This document shows, piece after piece, positions 23,321-35,022 of a stretch of DNA of 64,000 nucleotides (position 1 is its first letter; each line of letters opens with the position of its first letter). The DNA comes from Daphnia pulex (taxonomy: Eukaryota; Arthropoda; Branchiopoda; Diplostraca; Daphniidae), in the NCBI RefSeq assembly GCF_021134715.1, contig NC_060019.1:6386001-6450000 (forward strand), written 5' to 3'. Under the pieces are notes generated by a model. That model ran no database searches. It worked only from the letters and a program-made list of their open reading frames with translations, and was not told where the DNA came from. Position numbers and translations under genes: made by a program.

Positions 23321-23679
23321 AAGAGGAACTGTACAATTTGGCAAGTTTTGGCCATTTTTGTCAAATACATCTGTCAAACAGTTTCTGCGTTTCTAGAACT
23401 ATTGCAATCGGCTTGACTTACATACATACGAGCCAAAATCTTTCTAGTACATTGGATATACTAAGTACATCAGCATGTTTCCATCAAGACTCCTTCAGAA
23501 AATGGTTTCTTTGCAAGAAATATCGCCAAGGAATAAGAAATTACATCTATGTCAATTATTCATGTGTGAACGAAAAAGAAATGAACAACTATATTTTACC
23601 TAAAGAGTAACATTTGTGTAAATTGACTTCAATTCCGTTGGTTGACTAGTCTGCTAAGAAATAGCAATAATAGCTAAAC

Positions 23680-23751
23680 TGCAATGGCCGAAAATCGAAC
23701 TCGGGTCAATTGCTTGGAAGGCAACTATGCTAACCACTATACCACCATCGC
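23680..23751 (-). tRNA. tRNA-Gly (TCC), G-U variant, U21
   Basis: Same two G-U replacements as U17. Confidence 0.85.
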
Positions 23752-23936
23752 TTGACGTAAGTTAGCGACATCATTTCCGTATTGTCACATCTTTAAAAAT
23801 TACAGAAAATCGACCAGTATTGCCACTTGATGACCTTGTATCGTGGTACATTAAGCATTCTCTATCACTATATCAAAGCAATCTCTCTAATTATGTTGCA
23901 ACGCGATGATCATGTGTATTCAGATAACGATATGTT

Positions 23937-24055
23937 TGTCAGGAGTGGGATTTGAACCCACGCCTTCATTGAAGACCAGAATACTGCAACTTCTCTTATT
24001 GAAGCAAGGATTCCGTCCTTGAGTCTGGCGCCTTAGACCGCTCGGCCATCCTGAC
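23937..24055 (-). tRNA. tRNA-Leu (CAA) with intron, U21
   Basis: Consensus copy. Confidence 0.92.
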
Positions 24056-24405
24056 CATATCAGATCTACCTAAATTCCTTTGCCCTACAGATGTGGCATT
24101 AAAATTCTTCTAACTCATTCAAGAGTTCCTTGCCCTAGGCGAATTATACCAGGACAACAATTGTATTACGTTGTATTGCGTTTGAATATGTATTTTTTTC
24201 GAATATGTATTTTCTTGAGTCAGGTGCCTTAGACCGCTCGGCCAACCTGACCTCATCAGATCTACCTAAATTCCTTTGCATTACAGATGTGGGATTAAAA
24301 CTCTTCTAACTCATTCAAGAGTTCCTTGTCCTAGGCTGTTTATACCAGGAAACAATTGTATTATGTTGTATTGATTTGGAATATGTATTTTCCCAATGGA
24401 TTTCA

Positions 24406-24477
24406 TCTCATATTGTCTAGTGGTTAGGATACCTGGCTCTCACCAAGGAGGCCCGGGTTCAATTCCCGGTATTGGAA
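24406..24477 (+). tRNA. tRNA-Glu (CTC), class B, U22
   Basis: Near-identical to U21. Confidence 0.7.
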
Positions 24478-24836
24478 AAGAGGAACTGTACAATTTGGCA
24501 AGTTTTGGCCATTTTTGTCAAATACATCTGTCAAACAGTTTCTGCGTTTCTAGAACTATTGCAATCGGCTTGACTTACATACATACGAGCCAAAATCTTT
24601 CTAGTACATTGGATATACTAAGTACATCAGCATGTTTCCATCAAGACTCCTTCAGAAAATGGTTTCTTTGCAAGAAATATCGCCAAGGAATAAGAAATTA
24701 CATCTATGTCAATTATTCATGTGTGAACGAAAAAGAAATGAACAACTATATTTTACCTAAAGAGTAACATTTGTGTAAATTGACTTCAATTCCGTTGGTT
24801 GACTAGTCTGCTAAGAAATAGCAATAATAGCTAAAC

Positions 24837-24908
24837 TGCAATGGCCGAAAATCGAACTCGGGTCAATTGCTTGGAAGGCAACTATGCTAACCACTATACC
24901 ACCATCGC
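24837..24908 (-). tRNA. tRNA-Gly (TCC), G-U variant, U22
   Basis: As U17. Confidence 0.85.
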
Positions 24909-25093
24909 TTGACGTAAGTTAGCGACATCATTTCCGTATTGTCACATCTTTTAAAATTACAGAAAATCGACCAGTATTGCCACTTGATGACCTTGTATCG
25001 TGGTACATTAAGCATTCTCTATCACTATATGAAAGCAATCTCTCTAATTATGTTGCAACGCGATGATCATGTGTATTCAGATAACGATATGTT

Positions 25094-25212
25094 TGTCAGA
25101 AGTTGGATTTGAACCCACGCCTTCACTGAAGACCAGCATACTGCAACTTCTCTTATTGAAGCAAGGATTCCGTCCTTGAGTCTGGCGCCTTAGACCGCTC
25201 GGCCATCCTGAC
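25094..25212 (-). tRNA. tRNA-Leu (CAA) with intron, U22
   Basis: Changes in the 3' acceptor/T-stem junction, the variable arm and at base 39 (A-G). Probably weakened. Confidence 0.75.
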
Positions 25213-25563
25213 CACATCAGATCTACCTAAATTCCTTTGCCCTACAGATGTGGCATTAAAATTCTTCTAACTCATTCAAGAGTTCCTTGCCCTAGGCGAA
25301 TTATACCAGGACAACAATTGTATTACGTTGTATTGCGTTTGAATATGTATTTTTTTCGAATATGTATTTTCTTGAGTCAGGTGCCTTAGACCGCTCGGCC
25401 ATCCTGACCTCATCAGATCTACCTAAATTCCTTTGCATTACAGATGTGGGATTAAAACTCTTCTAACTCATTCAAGAGTTCCTTGTCCTAGGCTGTTTAT
25501 ACCAGGACAACAATTGTATTATGTTGTATTGATTTGGAATATGTATTTTCCCAAGCGATTTCA

Positions 25564-25634
25564 TTCCATATTGTCTAGTGGTTAGGATACCTGGCTCTCA
25601 CCCAGGAGGGCGGGTTCAATTCCCGGTATGGGAA
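25564..25634 (+). tRNA. tRNA-Glu (CTC), class C, U23
   Basis: 71 nt, as U20. Confidence 0.78.
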
Positions 25635-25993
25635 AAGAAGAACTGGACAATTTTGCAAGTTTTGGCCATTTTTGTCAAATACATCTGTCAAACAGTTTCT
25701 GCGTTTCTAGAACTATTGCAATCGGCTTGACTTACATACATACGAGCCAAAATCTTTCTAGTACATTGGATATACTAAGTACATCAGCATGTTTCCATCG
25801 AGACTCCTTCAGAAAATGGTTTCTTTGCAAGAAATATCGCCAAGGAATAAGAAATTTCATCTATGTCAATTATTCATGTGTGAACGAAAAAGAAATGAAC
25901 AACTATATTTTACCTAAAGAGTAACATTTGTGTAAATTGACTTCAATTCCGTAGGTTGACTAGTCTGCTAAGAATTAGCAATAATAGCTAAAC

Positions 25994-26065
25994 TGCGATG
26001 GCCGAGAATCGAACTCGGGTCAATTGCTTGGATGGCAACTATGCTAACCACTATACCACCATCGC
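25994..26065 (-). tRNA. tRNA-Gly (TCC) with A33, U23
   Basis: Second copy with loop CATCCAA. Confidence 0.78.
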
Positions 26066-26250
26066 TTGACGTAAGTTAGCGACATCATTTCCGTATTGTC
26101 ACATCTTTAAAAATTACAGAAAATCGACCAGTATTGCCACTTGATGACCTTGTATCGTGGTACATTAAGCATTCTCTATCACTATATCAAAGCAATCTCT
26201 CTAATTATGTTGCAACGCGATGATCATGTGTATTCAGATAACGATATGTT

Positions 26251-26369
26251 TGTCAGGAGTGGGATTTGAACCCACGCCTTCATTGAAGACCAGAATACTG
26301 CAACTTCTCTTATTGAAGCAAGGATTCCGTCCTTGAGTCTGGCGCCTTAGACCGCTCGGCCATCCTGAC
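26251..26369 (-). tRNA. tRNA-Leu (CAA) with intron, U23
   Basis: Consensus copy. Confidence 0.92.
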
Positions 26370-26719
26370 CATATCAGATCTACCTAAATTCCTTTGCCCT
26401 ACAGATGTGGCATTAAAATTCTTCTAACTCATTCAAGAGTTCCTTGCCCTAGGCGAATTATACCAGGACAACAATTGTATTACGTTCTATTGCGTTTGAA
26501 TATGTATTTTTTTCGAATATGTATTTTCTTGAGTCAGGTGCCTTAGACCGCTCGGCCATCCTGACCTCATCAGATCTACCTAAATTCCTTTGCATTACAG
26601 ATGTGGGATTAAAACTCTTCTAACTCATTCAAGAGTTCCTTGTCCTAGGCTGTTTATACCAGGAAACAATTGTATTATGTTGTATTGATTTGGAATATGT
26701 ATTTTCCCAATGGATTTCA

Positions 26720-26791
26720 TCTCATATTGTCTAGTGGTTAGGATACCTGGCTCTCACCAAGGAGGCCCGGGTTCAATTCCCGGTATTGTAA
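26720..26791 (+). tRNA. tRNA-Glu (CTC), class B, U24
   Basis: Class B plus one more acceptor change. Confidence 0.66.
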
Positions 26792-27150
26792 AAGAGGAAC
26801 TGTACAATTTGGCAAGTTTTGGCCATTTTTGTCAAATACATCTGTCAAACAGTTTCTGCGTTTCTAGAACTATTGCAATCGGCTTGACTTACATACATAC
26901 GAGCCAAAATCTTTCTAGTACATTGGATATACTAAGTACATCAGCATGTTTCCATCAAGACTCCTTCAGAAAATGGTTTCTTTGCAAGAAATATCGCCAA
27001 GGAATAAGAAATTACATCTATGTCAATTATTCATGTGTGAACGAAAAAGAAATGAACAACTATATTTTACCTAAAGAGTAACATTTGTGTAAATTGACTT
27101 CAATTCCGTTGGTTGACTAGTCTGCTAAGAAATAGCAATAATAGCTAAAC

Positions 27151-27222
27151 TGCAATGGCCGAAAATCGAACTCGGGTCAATTGCTTGGAAGGCAACTATG
27201 CTAACCACTATACCACCATCGC
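27151..27222 (-). tRNA. tRNA-Gly (TCC), G-U variant, U24
   Basis: As U17. Confidence 0.85.
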
Positions 27223-27407
27223 TTGACGTAAGTTAGCGACATCATTTCCGTATTGTCACATCTTTTAAAATTACAGAAAATCGACCAGTATTGCCACTTG
27301 ATGACCTTGTATCGTGGTACATTAAGCATTCTCTATCACTATATCAAAGCAATCTCTCTAATTATGTTGCAACGCGATGATCATGTGTATTCAGATAACG
27401 ATATGTT

Positions 27408-27526
27408 TGTTAGGAGTGGGATTTGAACCCACGCCTTCACTGAAGACCAGCATACTGCAACTTCTCTTATTGAACCAAGGATTCCGTCCTTAAGTCTGGC
27501 GCCTTAGACCGCTCGGCCATCCTGAC
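27408..27526 (-). tRNA. tRNA-Leu, anticodon TAA, with intron, U24
   Basis: The loop reads CTTAAG instead of CTCAAG, changing the anticodon from CAA to TAA, which is still a leucine anticodon (reads UUA). The intron stays after base 37, and its TTG can still pair with TAA by one G-U pair. One acceptor 3' base (G-U possible) and base 39 differ. The Leu identity features of the scaffold are unchanged, so charging with Leu is expected if it is expressed. Confidence 0.8.
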
Positions 27527-27877
27527 CACATCAGATCTACCTAAATTCCTTTGCCCTACAGATGTGGCATTAAAATTCTTCTAACTCATTCAAGAGTTCC
27601 TTGCCCTAGGCGAATTATACCAGGACAACAATTGTATTACGTTCTATTGCGTTTGAATATGTATTTTTTTCGAATATGTATTTTCTTGAGTCAGGTTCCT
27701 TAGACCGCTCGGCCATCCTGACCTCATCAGATCTACCTAAATTCCTTTGCATTACAGATGTGGGATTAAAACTCTTCTAACTCATTCAAGAGTTCCTTGT
27801 CCTAGGCATTTTATACCAGGACAACAATTGTATTATGTTGTATTGATTTGGAATATGTATTTTCCCAAGCGATTTCA

Positions 27878-27948
27878 TTCCATATTGTCTAGTGGTTAGG
27901 ATACCTGGCTCTCACCCAGGAGGGCGGGTTCAATTCCCGGTATGGGAA
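27878..27948 (+). tRNA. tRNA-Glu (CTC), class C, U25
   Basis: 71 nt, as U20. Confidence 0.78.
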
Positions 27949-28307
27949 AAGAAGAACTGGACAATTTTGCAAGTTTTGGCCATTTTTGTCAAATACATCT
28001 GTCAAACAGTTTCTGCGTTTCTAGAACTATTGCAATCGGCTTGACTTACATACATACGAGCCAAAATCTTTCTAGTACATTGGATATACTAAGTACATCA
28101 GCATGTTTCCATCGAGACTCCTTCAGAAAATGGTTTCTTTGCAAGAAATATCGCCAAGGAATAAGAAATTTCATCTATGTCAATTATTCATGTGTGAACG
28201 AAAAAGAAATGAACAACTATATTTTACCTAAAGAGTTACATTTGTGTAAATTGACTTCAATTCCGTAGGTTGACTAGTCTGCTAAGAATTAGCAATAATA
28301 GCTAAAC

Positions 28308-28379
28308 TGCGATGGCCGAGAATCGAACTCGGGTCAATTGCTTGGAAGGCAACTATGCTAACCACTATACCACCATCGC
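28308..28379 (-). tRNA. tRNA-Gly (TCC), U25
   Basis: Consensus copy. Confidence 0.92.
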
Positions 28380-28564
28380 TTGACTTAAGTTAGCGACATC
28401 ATTTCCGTATTGTCACATCTTTACAAATTACAGAAAATCGACCAGTATTGCCACTTGATGACCTTGTATCGTGGTACATTAAGCATTCTCTATCACTATA
28501 TCAAAGCAATCTCTCTAATTATGTTGCAACGCGATGATCATGTGTATTCAGATAACGATATGTT

Positions 28565-28683
28565 TGTCAGGAGTGGGATTTGAACCCACGCCTTCATTGA
28601 AGACCAGAATACTGCAACTTCTCTTATTGAAGCAAGGATTCCGTCCTTGAGTCTGGCGCCTTAGACCGCTCGGCCATCCTGAC
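28565..28683 (-). tRNA. tRNA-Leu (CAA) with intron, U25
   Basis: Consensus copy. Confidence 0.92.
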
Positions 28684-29034
28684 CACATCAGATCTACCTA
28701 AATTCCTTTGCCCTACAGATGTGGCATTAAAATTCTTCTAACTCATTCAAGAGTTCCTTGCCCTAGGCGAATTATACCAGGACAACAATTGTATTACGTT
28801 CTATTGCGTTTGAATATGTATTTTTTTCGAATATGTATTTTCTTGAGTCAGGTGCCTTAGACCGCTCGGCCATCCTGACCTCATCAGATCTACCTAAATT
28901 CCTTTGCATTACAGATGTGGGATTAAAACTCTTCTAACTCATTCAAGAGTTCCTTGTCCTAGGCTGTTTATACCAGGACAACAATTGTATTATGTTGTAT
29001 TGATTTGGAATATGTATTTTCCCAAAGGATTTCA

Positions 29035-29106
29035 TCCCATATTGTCTAGTGGTTAGGATACCTGGCTCTCACCCAGGAGGCCCGGGTTCATTCCCCGGTA
29101 TGGGAA
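29035..29106 (+). tRNA. tRNA-Glu (CTC), U26
   Basis: Perfect acceptor stem (TCCCATA/TATGGGA), but the T-loop is TTCATTC (T58). Confidence 0.8.
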
Positions 29107-29465
29107 AAGAGGAACCGTACAATTTTGCAAGTTTTGGCCATTTTTGTCAAATACATCTGGCAAACAGTTTCTGCGTTTCCAGAACTATTGCAATCGGCTT
29201 GACTTACATACATACGAGCCAAAATCTTTCTAGTACATTGGATATACTAAGTACATCAGCATGTTTCCATCGAGACCCCTTCAGAAAATGGTTTCTTTGC
29301 AAGAAATATCTTCAAGGAATAAGAAATTACATCTATGTCAATTATTCATATGTGAACGAAAAAGAAATGAACAACTATTTTTTACCTAAAGAGTAACATT
29401 TCTGTAAATTGACTTCAATTCCGTAGGTTGACTAGTCTGCTAAGAATTAGCAATAATAGCTAAAC

Positions 29466-29537
29466 TGCGATGGCCGAGAAGCGAACTCGGGTCAATTGCT
29501 TGGAAGGCAACTATGCTAACCACTATACCACCATCGC
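29466..29537 (-). tRNA. tRNA-Gly (TCC), U26
   Basis: The T-loop reads TTCGCTT: A58 is C, damaging the B box. Confidence 0.75.
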
Positions 29538-29722
29538 TTGACGTAAATTAGCGTCATCCTTTCCGTATTGTCACGTCTTTTTAAATTACAAAAAATCGAC
29601 CAGTATTACCACTTGATGACCTTGTATCGTGGTACATTAAGCATTCTCTATCACTATATCAAAGCAATCTCTCTAATTATGTTGCAACGCGATGATCATG
29701 TGTATTCAGATAACGATATGTT

Positions 29723-29841
29723 TGTCAGGAGTGGGATTTGAACCCACGCCTTCATTGAAGACCAGAATACTGCAACTTCTCTTATTGAAGCAAGGATTCC
29801 GTCCTTGAGTCTGGCGCCTTAGACCGCTCGGCCATCCTGAC
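29723..29841 (-). tRNA. tRNA-Leu (CAA) with intron, U26
   Basis: Consensus copy. Confidence 0.92.
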
Positions 29842-30191
29842 CATATCAGATCTACCTAAATTCCTTTGCCCTACAGATGTGGCATTAAAATTCTTCTAAC
29901 TCATTCAAGAGTTCCTTGTCCTAGGCGAATTATACCAGGACAACAATTGTATTACGTTCTATTGCGTTTGAATATGTATTTTTTTCGAATATGTATTTTC
30001 TTGAGTCAGGTGCCTTAGACCGCTCGGCCATCCTGACCTCATCAGATCTACCTAAATTCCTTTGCATTACAGATGTGGGATTAAAACTCTTCTAACTCAT
30101 TCAAGAGTTCCTTGTCCTAGGCTGTTTATACCAGGAAACAATTGTATTATGTTGTATTGATTTGGAATATGTATTTTCCCAATGGATTTCA

Positions 30192-30263
30192 TCTCATATT
30201 GTCTAGTGGTTAGGATACCTGGCTCTCACCAAGGAGGCCCGGGTTCAATTCCCGGTATTGGAA
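30192..30263 (+). tRNA. tRNA-Glu (CTC), class B, U27
   Basis: Class B mismatches. Confidence 0.7.
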
Positions 30264-30622
30264 AAGAGGAACTGTATAATTTGGCAAGTTTTGGCCATTT
30301 TTGTCAAATACATCTGTCAAACAGTTTCTGCGTTTCTAGAACTATTGCAATCGGCTTGACTTACATACATACGAGCCAAAATCTTTCTAGTACATTGGAT
30401 ATACTAAGTACATCAGCATGTTTCCATCAAGACTCCTTCAGAAAATGGTTTCTTTGCAAGAAATATCGCCAAGGAATAAGAAATTACATCTATGTCAATT
30501 ATTCATGTGTGAACGAAAAAGAAATGAACAACTATATTTTACTTAAAGAGTAACATTTGTGTAAATTGACTTCAATTCCGTTGGTTGACTAGTCTGCTAA
30601 GAAATAGCAATAATAGCTAAAC

Positions 30623-30694
30623 TGCAATGGCCGAAAATCGAACTCGGGTCAATTGCTTGGAAGGCAACTATGCTAACCACTATACCACCATCGC
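30623..30694 (-). tRNA. tRNA-Gly (TCC), G-U variant, U27
   Basis: As U17. Confidence 0.85.
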
Positions 30695-30879
30695 TTGACG
30701 TAAGTTAGCGACATTATTTCCGTATTGTCACATCTTTTAAAATTACAGAAAATCGACCAGTATTGCCACTTGATGACCTTGTATCGTGGTACATTAAGCA
30801 TTCTCTATCACTATATCAAAGCAATCTCTCTAATTATGTTGCAACGCGATGATCATGTGTATTCAGATAACGATATGTT

Positions 30880-30998
30880 TGTCAGGAGTGGGATTTGAAC
30901 CCACGCCTTCACTGAAGACCAGCATACTGCAACTTCTCTTATTGAAGCAAGGATTCCGTCCTTAAGTCTGGCGCCTTAGACCGCTCGGCCATCCTGAC
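30880..30998 (-). tRNA. tRNA-Leu, anticodon TAA, with intron, U27
   Basis: Second copy with loop CTTAAG. The acceptor stem is fully paired here, unlike U24, so this is the better candidate for a working Leu(TAA). Base 39 is G (A-G mismatch), and one variable-arm base differs. Confidence 0.82.
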
Positions 30999-31349
30999 CA
31001 CATCAGATCTACCTAAATTCCTTTGCCCTACAGATGTGGCATTAAAATTCTTCTAACTCATTCAAGAGTTCCTTGCCCTAGGCGAATTATACCAGGACAA
31101 CAATTGTATTACGTTCTATTGCGTTTGAATATGTATTTTTTTCGAATATGTATTTTCTTGAGTCAGGTTCCTTAGACCGCTCGGCCATCCTGACCTCATC
31201 AGATCTACCTAAATTCCTTTGCATTACAGATGTGGGATTAAAACTCTTCTAACTCATTCAAGAGTTCCTTGTCCTAGGCTGTTTATACCAGGACAACAAT
31301 TGTATTATGTTGTATTGATTTGGAATATGTATTTTCCCAAGCGATTTCA

Positions 31350-31420
31350 TTCCATATTGTCTAGTGGTTAGGATACCTGGCTCTCACCCAGGAGGGCGGG
31401 TTCAATTCCCGGTATGGGAA
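31350..31420 (+). tRNA. tRNA-Glu (CTC), class C, U28
   Basis: 71 nt, as U20. Confidence 0.78.
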
Positions 31421-31779
31421 AAGAAGAACTGGACAATTTTGCAAGTTTTGGCCATTTTTGTCAAATACATCTGTCAAACAGTTTCTGCGTTTCTAGAACT
31501 ATTGCAATCGGCTTGACTTACATACATACGAGCCAAAATCTTTCTAGTACATTGGATATACTAAGTACATCAGCATGTTTCCATCGAGACTCCTTCAGAA
31601 AATGGTTTCTTTGCAAGAAATATCGCCAAGGAATAAGAAATTTCATCTATGTCAATTATTCATGTGTGAACGAAAAAGAAATGAACAACTATATTTTACC
31701 TAAAGAGTAACATTTGTGTAAATTGACTTCAATTCCGTAGGTTGACTAGTCTGCTAAGAATTAGCAATAATAGCTAAAC

Positions 31780-31851
31780 TGCGATGGCCGAGAATCGAAC
31801 TCGGGTCAATTGCTTGGAAGGCAACTATGCTAACCACTATACCACCATCGC
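31780..31851 (-). tRNA. tRNA-Gly (TCC), U28
   Basis: Consensus copy; the 5' flanking inverted repeat is disrupted. Confidence 0.92.
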
Positions 31852-32035
31852 TTGACATAGTTAGCGACATCATTTCCGTATTGTCACATCTTTAAAAATT
31901 ACAGAAAATCGACCAGTATTGCCACTTGATGACCTTGTATCGTGGTACATTAAGCATTCTCTATCACTATATCAAAGCAATCTCTCTAATTATGTTGCAA
32001 CGCGATGATCATGTGTATTCAGATAACGATATGTT

Positions 32036-32154
32036 TGTCAGGAGTGGGATTTGAACCCACGCCTTCATTGAAGACCAGAATACTGCATCTTCCCTTATTG
32101 AAGCAAGGATTCCGTCCTTGAGTCTGGCGCCTTAGACCGCTCGGCCATACTGAC
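32036..32154 (-). tRNA. tRNA-Leu (CAA) with intron, U28
   Basis: One acceptor mismatch (GTCAGTA) and intron changes. Confidence 0.8.
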
Positions 32155-32505
32155 CACATCAGATCTACCTAAATTCCTTTGCCCTACAGATGTGGCATTA
32201 AAATTCTTCTAACTCATTCAAGAGTTCCTTGCCCTAGGCGAATTATACCAGGACAACAATTGTATTACGTTCTATTGCGTTTGAATATGTATTTTTTTCG
32301 AATATGTATTTTCTTGAGTCAGGTGCCTTAGACCGCTCGGCCATCCTGACCTCATCAGATCTACCTAAATTCCTTTGCATTACAGATGTGGCATTAAAAC
32401 TCTTCTAACTCATTCAAGAGTTCCTTGTCCTAGGCTGTTTATACCAGGACAACAATTGTATTATGTTGTATTGATTTGGAATATGTATTTTCCCAAAGGA
32501 TTTCA

Positions 32506-32577
32506 TCCCATATTGTCTAGTGGTTAGGATACCTGGCTCTCACCCAGGAGGCCCGGGTTCAATTCCCGGTATTGGAA
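32506..32577 (+). tRNA. tRNA-Glu (CTC), U29
   Basis: All arms are canonical except one acceptor mismatch (TCCCATA/TATTGGA). Confidence 0.8.
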
Positions 32578-32935
32578 AAGAGGAATGTATAATTTTGCAA
32601 GTTTTGGCCATTTTTGTCAAAAACATCTGGCAAACAGTTTCTGCGTTTCCAGAACTATTGCAATCGGCTTGACTTACATACATACGAGCCAAAATCTTTC
32701 TAGTACATTGGATATACTAAGTACATCAGCATGTTTCCATCGAGACTCCTTCAGAAAATGGTTTCTTTGCAAGAAATATCACCAAGGAATAAGAAATTAC
32801 ATCTATGTCAATTATTCATATGTGAACGAAAAAGAAATGAACAACTATATTTTAACTAAAGAGTAACATTTGTGTAAATTGACTTCAATTCCGTAGGTTG
32901 ACTAGTCGTCTAAGAAATAGCAATAATAGCTAAAC

Positions 32936-33007
32936 TGCGATGGCCGAGAATCGAACTCGGGTCATTTGCTTAGAAGGAAACTATGCTAACCACTATACCA
33001 CCATCGC
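32936..33007 (-). tRNA. tRNA-Gly scaffold with TCT anticodon, U29
   Basis: The loop reads CTTCTAA, so the anticodon is TCT, which belongs to Arg. The anticodon stem has lost pairs through nearby changes. The A and B boxes are intact. It may be called tRNA-Arg by an anticodon-based tool, but the body is Gly and it is most likely a decaying copy. Confidence 0.65.
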
Positions 33008-33192
33008 TTGTCGTAAGTTAGCGTAATCATTTCCGTATTGTCACATCTTTTTAAATTACAGAAAATCGACCAGTATTACCACTTGATGACCTTGTATCGT
33101 GGTACATTAAGCATTCTCTATCACTATATCAAAGCAATCTCTCTAATTATGTTGCAACGCGATGATCATGTGTATTCAGATAACGATATGTT

Positions 33193-33311
33193 TGTCAGGA
33201 GTGGGATTTGAACCCACGCCTTCATTGAAGACCAGAATACTGCAACTTCTCTTATTGAAGCAAGGATTCCGTCCTTGAGTCTGGCGCCTTAGACCGCTCG
33301 GCCATCCTGAC
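33193..33311 (-). tRNA. tRNA-Leu (CAA) with intron, U29
   Basis: Consensus copy. Confidence 0.92.
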
Positions 33312-33662
33312 CACATCAGATCTACCTAAATTCCTTTGCCCTACAGATGTGGCATTAAAATTCTTCCAACTCATTCAAGAGTTCCTTGCCCTAGGCGAAT
33401 TATACCAGGACAACAATTGTATTACGTTCTATTGCGTTTGAATATGTATTTTTTTCGAATATGTATTTTCTTGAGTCAGGTGCCTTAGACCGCTCGGCCA
33501 TCCTGACCTCATCAGATCTACCTAAATTCCTTTGCATTACAGATGTGGGATTAAAACTCTTCTAACTCATTCAAGAGTTCCTTGTCCTAGGCTGTTTATA
33601 CCAGGACAACAATTGTATTATGTTGTATTGATTTGGAATATGTATTTTCCCAAGCGATTTCA

Positions 33663-33733
33663 TTCCATATTGTCTAGTGGTTAGGATACCTGGCTCTCAC
33701 CCAGGAGGGCGGGTTCAATTCCCGGTATGGGAA
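33663..33733 (+). tRNA. tRNA-Glu (CTC), class C, U30
   Basis: 71 nt, as U20. Confidence 0.78.
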
Positions 33734-34092
33734 AAGAAGAACTGGACAATTTTGCAAGTTTTGGCCATTTTTGTCAAATACATCTGTCAAACAGTTTCTG
33801 CGTTTCTAGAACTATTGCAATCGGCTTGACTTACATACATACGAGCCAAAATCTTTCTAGTACATTGGATATACTAAGTACATCAGCATGTTTCCATCGA
33901 GACTCCTTCAGAAAATGGTTTCTTTGCAAGAAATATCGCCAAGGAATAAGAAATTTCATCTATGTCAATTATTCATGTATGAACGAAAAAGAAATGAACA
34001 ACTATATTTTACCTAAAGAGTAACATTTGTGTAAATTGACTTCAATTCCGTAGGTTGACTAGTCTGCTAAGAATTAGCAATAATAGCTAAAC

Positions 34093-34164
34093 TGCGATGG
34101 CCGAGAATCGAACTCGGGTCAATTGCTTGGAAGGCAACTATGCTAACCCCTATACCAACATCGC
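34093..34164 (-). tRNA. tRNA-Gly (TCC), U30
   Basis: One acceptor and one D-arm change. Confidence 0.72.
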
Positions 34165-34349
34165 TTGACGTTACTCAGCGACATCATTTCCGTATTGTCA
34201 CATCTTTTTGAATTACAGAAAATTAACCAGTATTACCACTTGATGACATTGTATCGTGGTACATTAAGCATTCTATATCACTATATCAAAGCAATCTCTC
34301 TAATTATGTTGCAACGCGATGATCATGTGTATTCAGATAACGATATGTT

Positions 34350-34468
34350 TGTCAGGAGTGGGATTTGAACCCACGCCTTCATTGAAGACCAAAATACTAC
34401 AACTTCTCTTATTGAAGCAAGGATTCCGTCCGTGAGACTGTCGCCTTAGACCACTCGGCCATCCTGAC
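34350..34468 (-). tRNA. tRNA-Leu scaffold with CAC anticodon, U30
   Basis: The loop reads CTCACG, so base 36 is C and the anticodon is CAC, a Val anticodon. The anticodon stem has several mismatches. Leu body, acceptor stem and intron are retained. Copies at 55857 and 61639 share the change. Confidence 0.65.
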
Positions 34469-34623
34469 CACATCAGATCTACCTAAATACCTTTGCCCTA
34501 CAGATGCTGCATTAAAATTATTCTAACTCATTCAAGAGTTCCTTGTCCTAGGCTGTTTATACCAGGACAACAATTGTATTATGTTGTATTGATTTGGAAT
34601 ATGTATTTTCCCAAGCGATTTCA

Positions 34624-34695
34624 TCCCTTTTTGTCTAGTGGTTAGGATACCTGGCTCTCACCCAGGAGGCCCGGGTTCAATTCCCGGTATGGGAA
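34624..34695 (+). tRNA. tRNA-Glu (CTC), U31
   Basis: The acceptor 5' side reads TCCCTTT, giving two mismatches; the rest is canonical. It is the last array gene before the non-array block. Confidence 0.7.
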
Positions 34696-35022
34696 AAGAG
34701 GAATGTAAAATTTTGCAAGTTTTTGCCATTTTTGTCAAATACGTCTGGAAAACAGTTTCTGCGTTTCCAGAACTATTGCAATCGGCTTGACTTACATACA
34801 TACGAGCCAAAAACTTTCTAGTTCATTGGATAAACTAAGTACATCAGCATTTTTCCATGGAGACTCCTTCAGAAAATGGTTTCTTTGCAAGAAATATCGC
34901 CAAGGAATAAGAAATTACATCTATGTCAATCACAAATGTGCTGTGTGGAAAATTCCTTTTTCGCTTTAGAATCAACCTCGCGTATGCTTTTACCTGTAAA
35001 CACGTATTGTTTATAAAAATGC

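Larger units (their letters stand above)
1..34930. repeat. Tandem tRNA array, block A (U1-U31)
   Basis: Near-identical units of about 1156-1158 bp (short form about 962 bp) follow head to tail. Each holds Glu(+), Gly(-), Leu(-) and usually a Leu 5'-exon fragment(-). In U1 the Glu-Gly gap is 359 bp, the Gly-Leu gap 185 bp and the Leu-to-next-Glu gap 351 bp. All gaps are conserved non-coding spacer and hold nothing else I recognise. Short units start at Glu 1379, 8130 and 33663. The block ends inside the Glu-Gly spacer of U31, where array sequence stops at 34930. Confidence 0.95.

Noticed and set aside
1-34930. Regular spaced repeats as a CRISPR array
   Set aside because: The repeat period is over 1 kb and the repeats are tRNA genes with eukaryotic introns; there is no short direct repeat with unique spacers.
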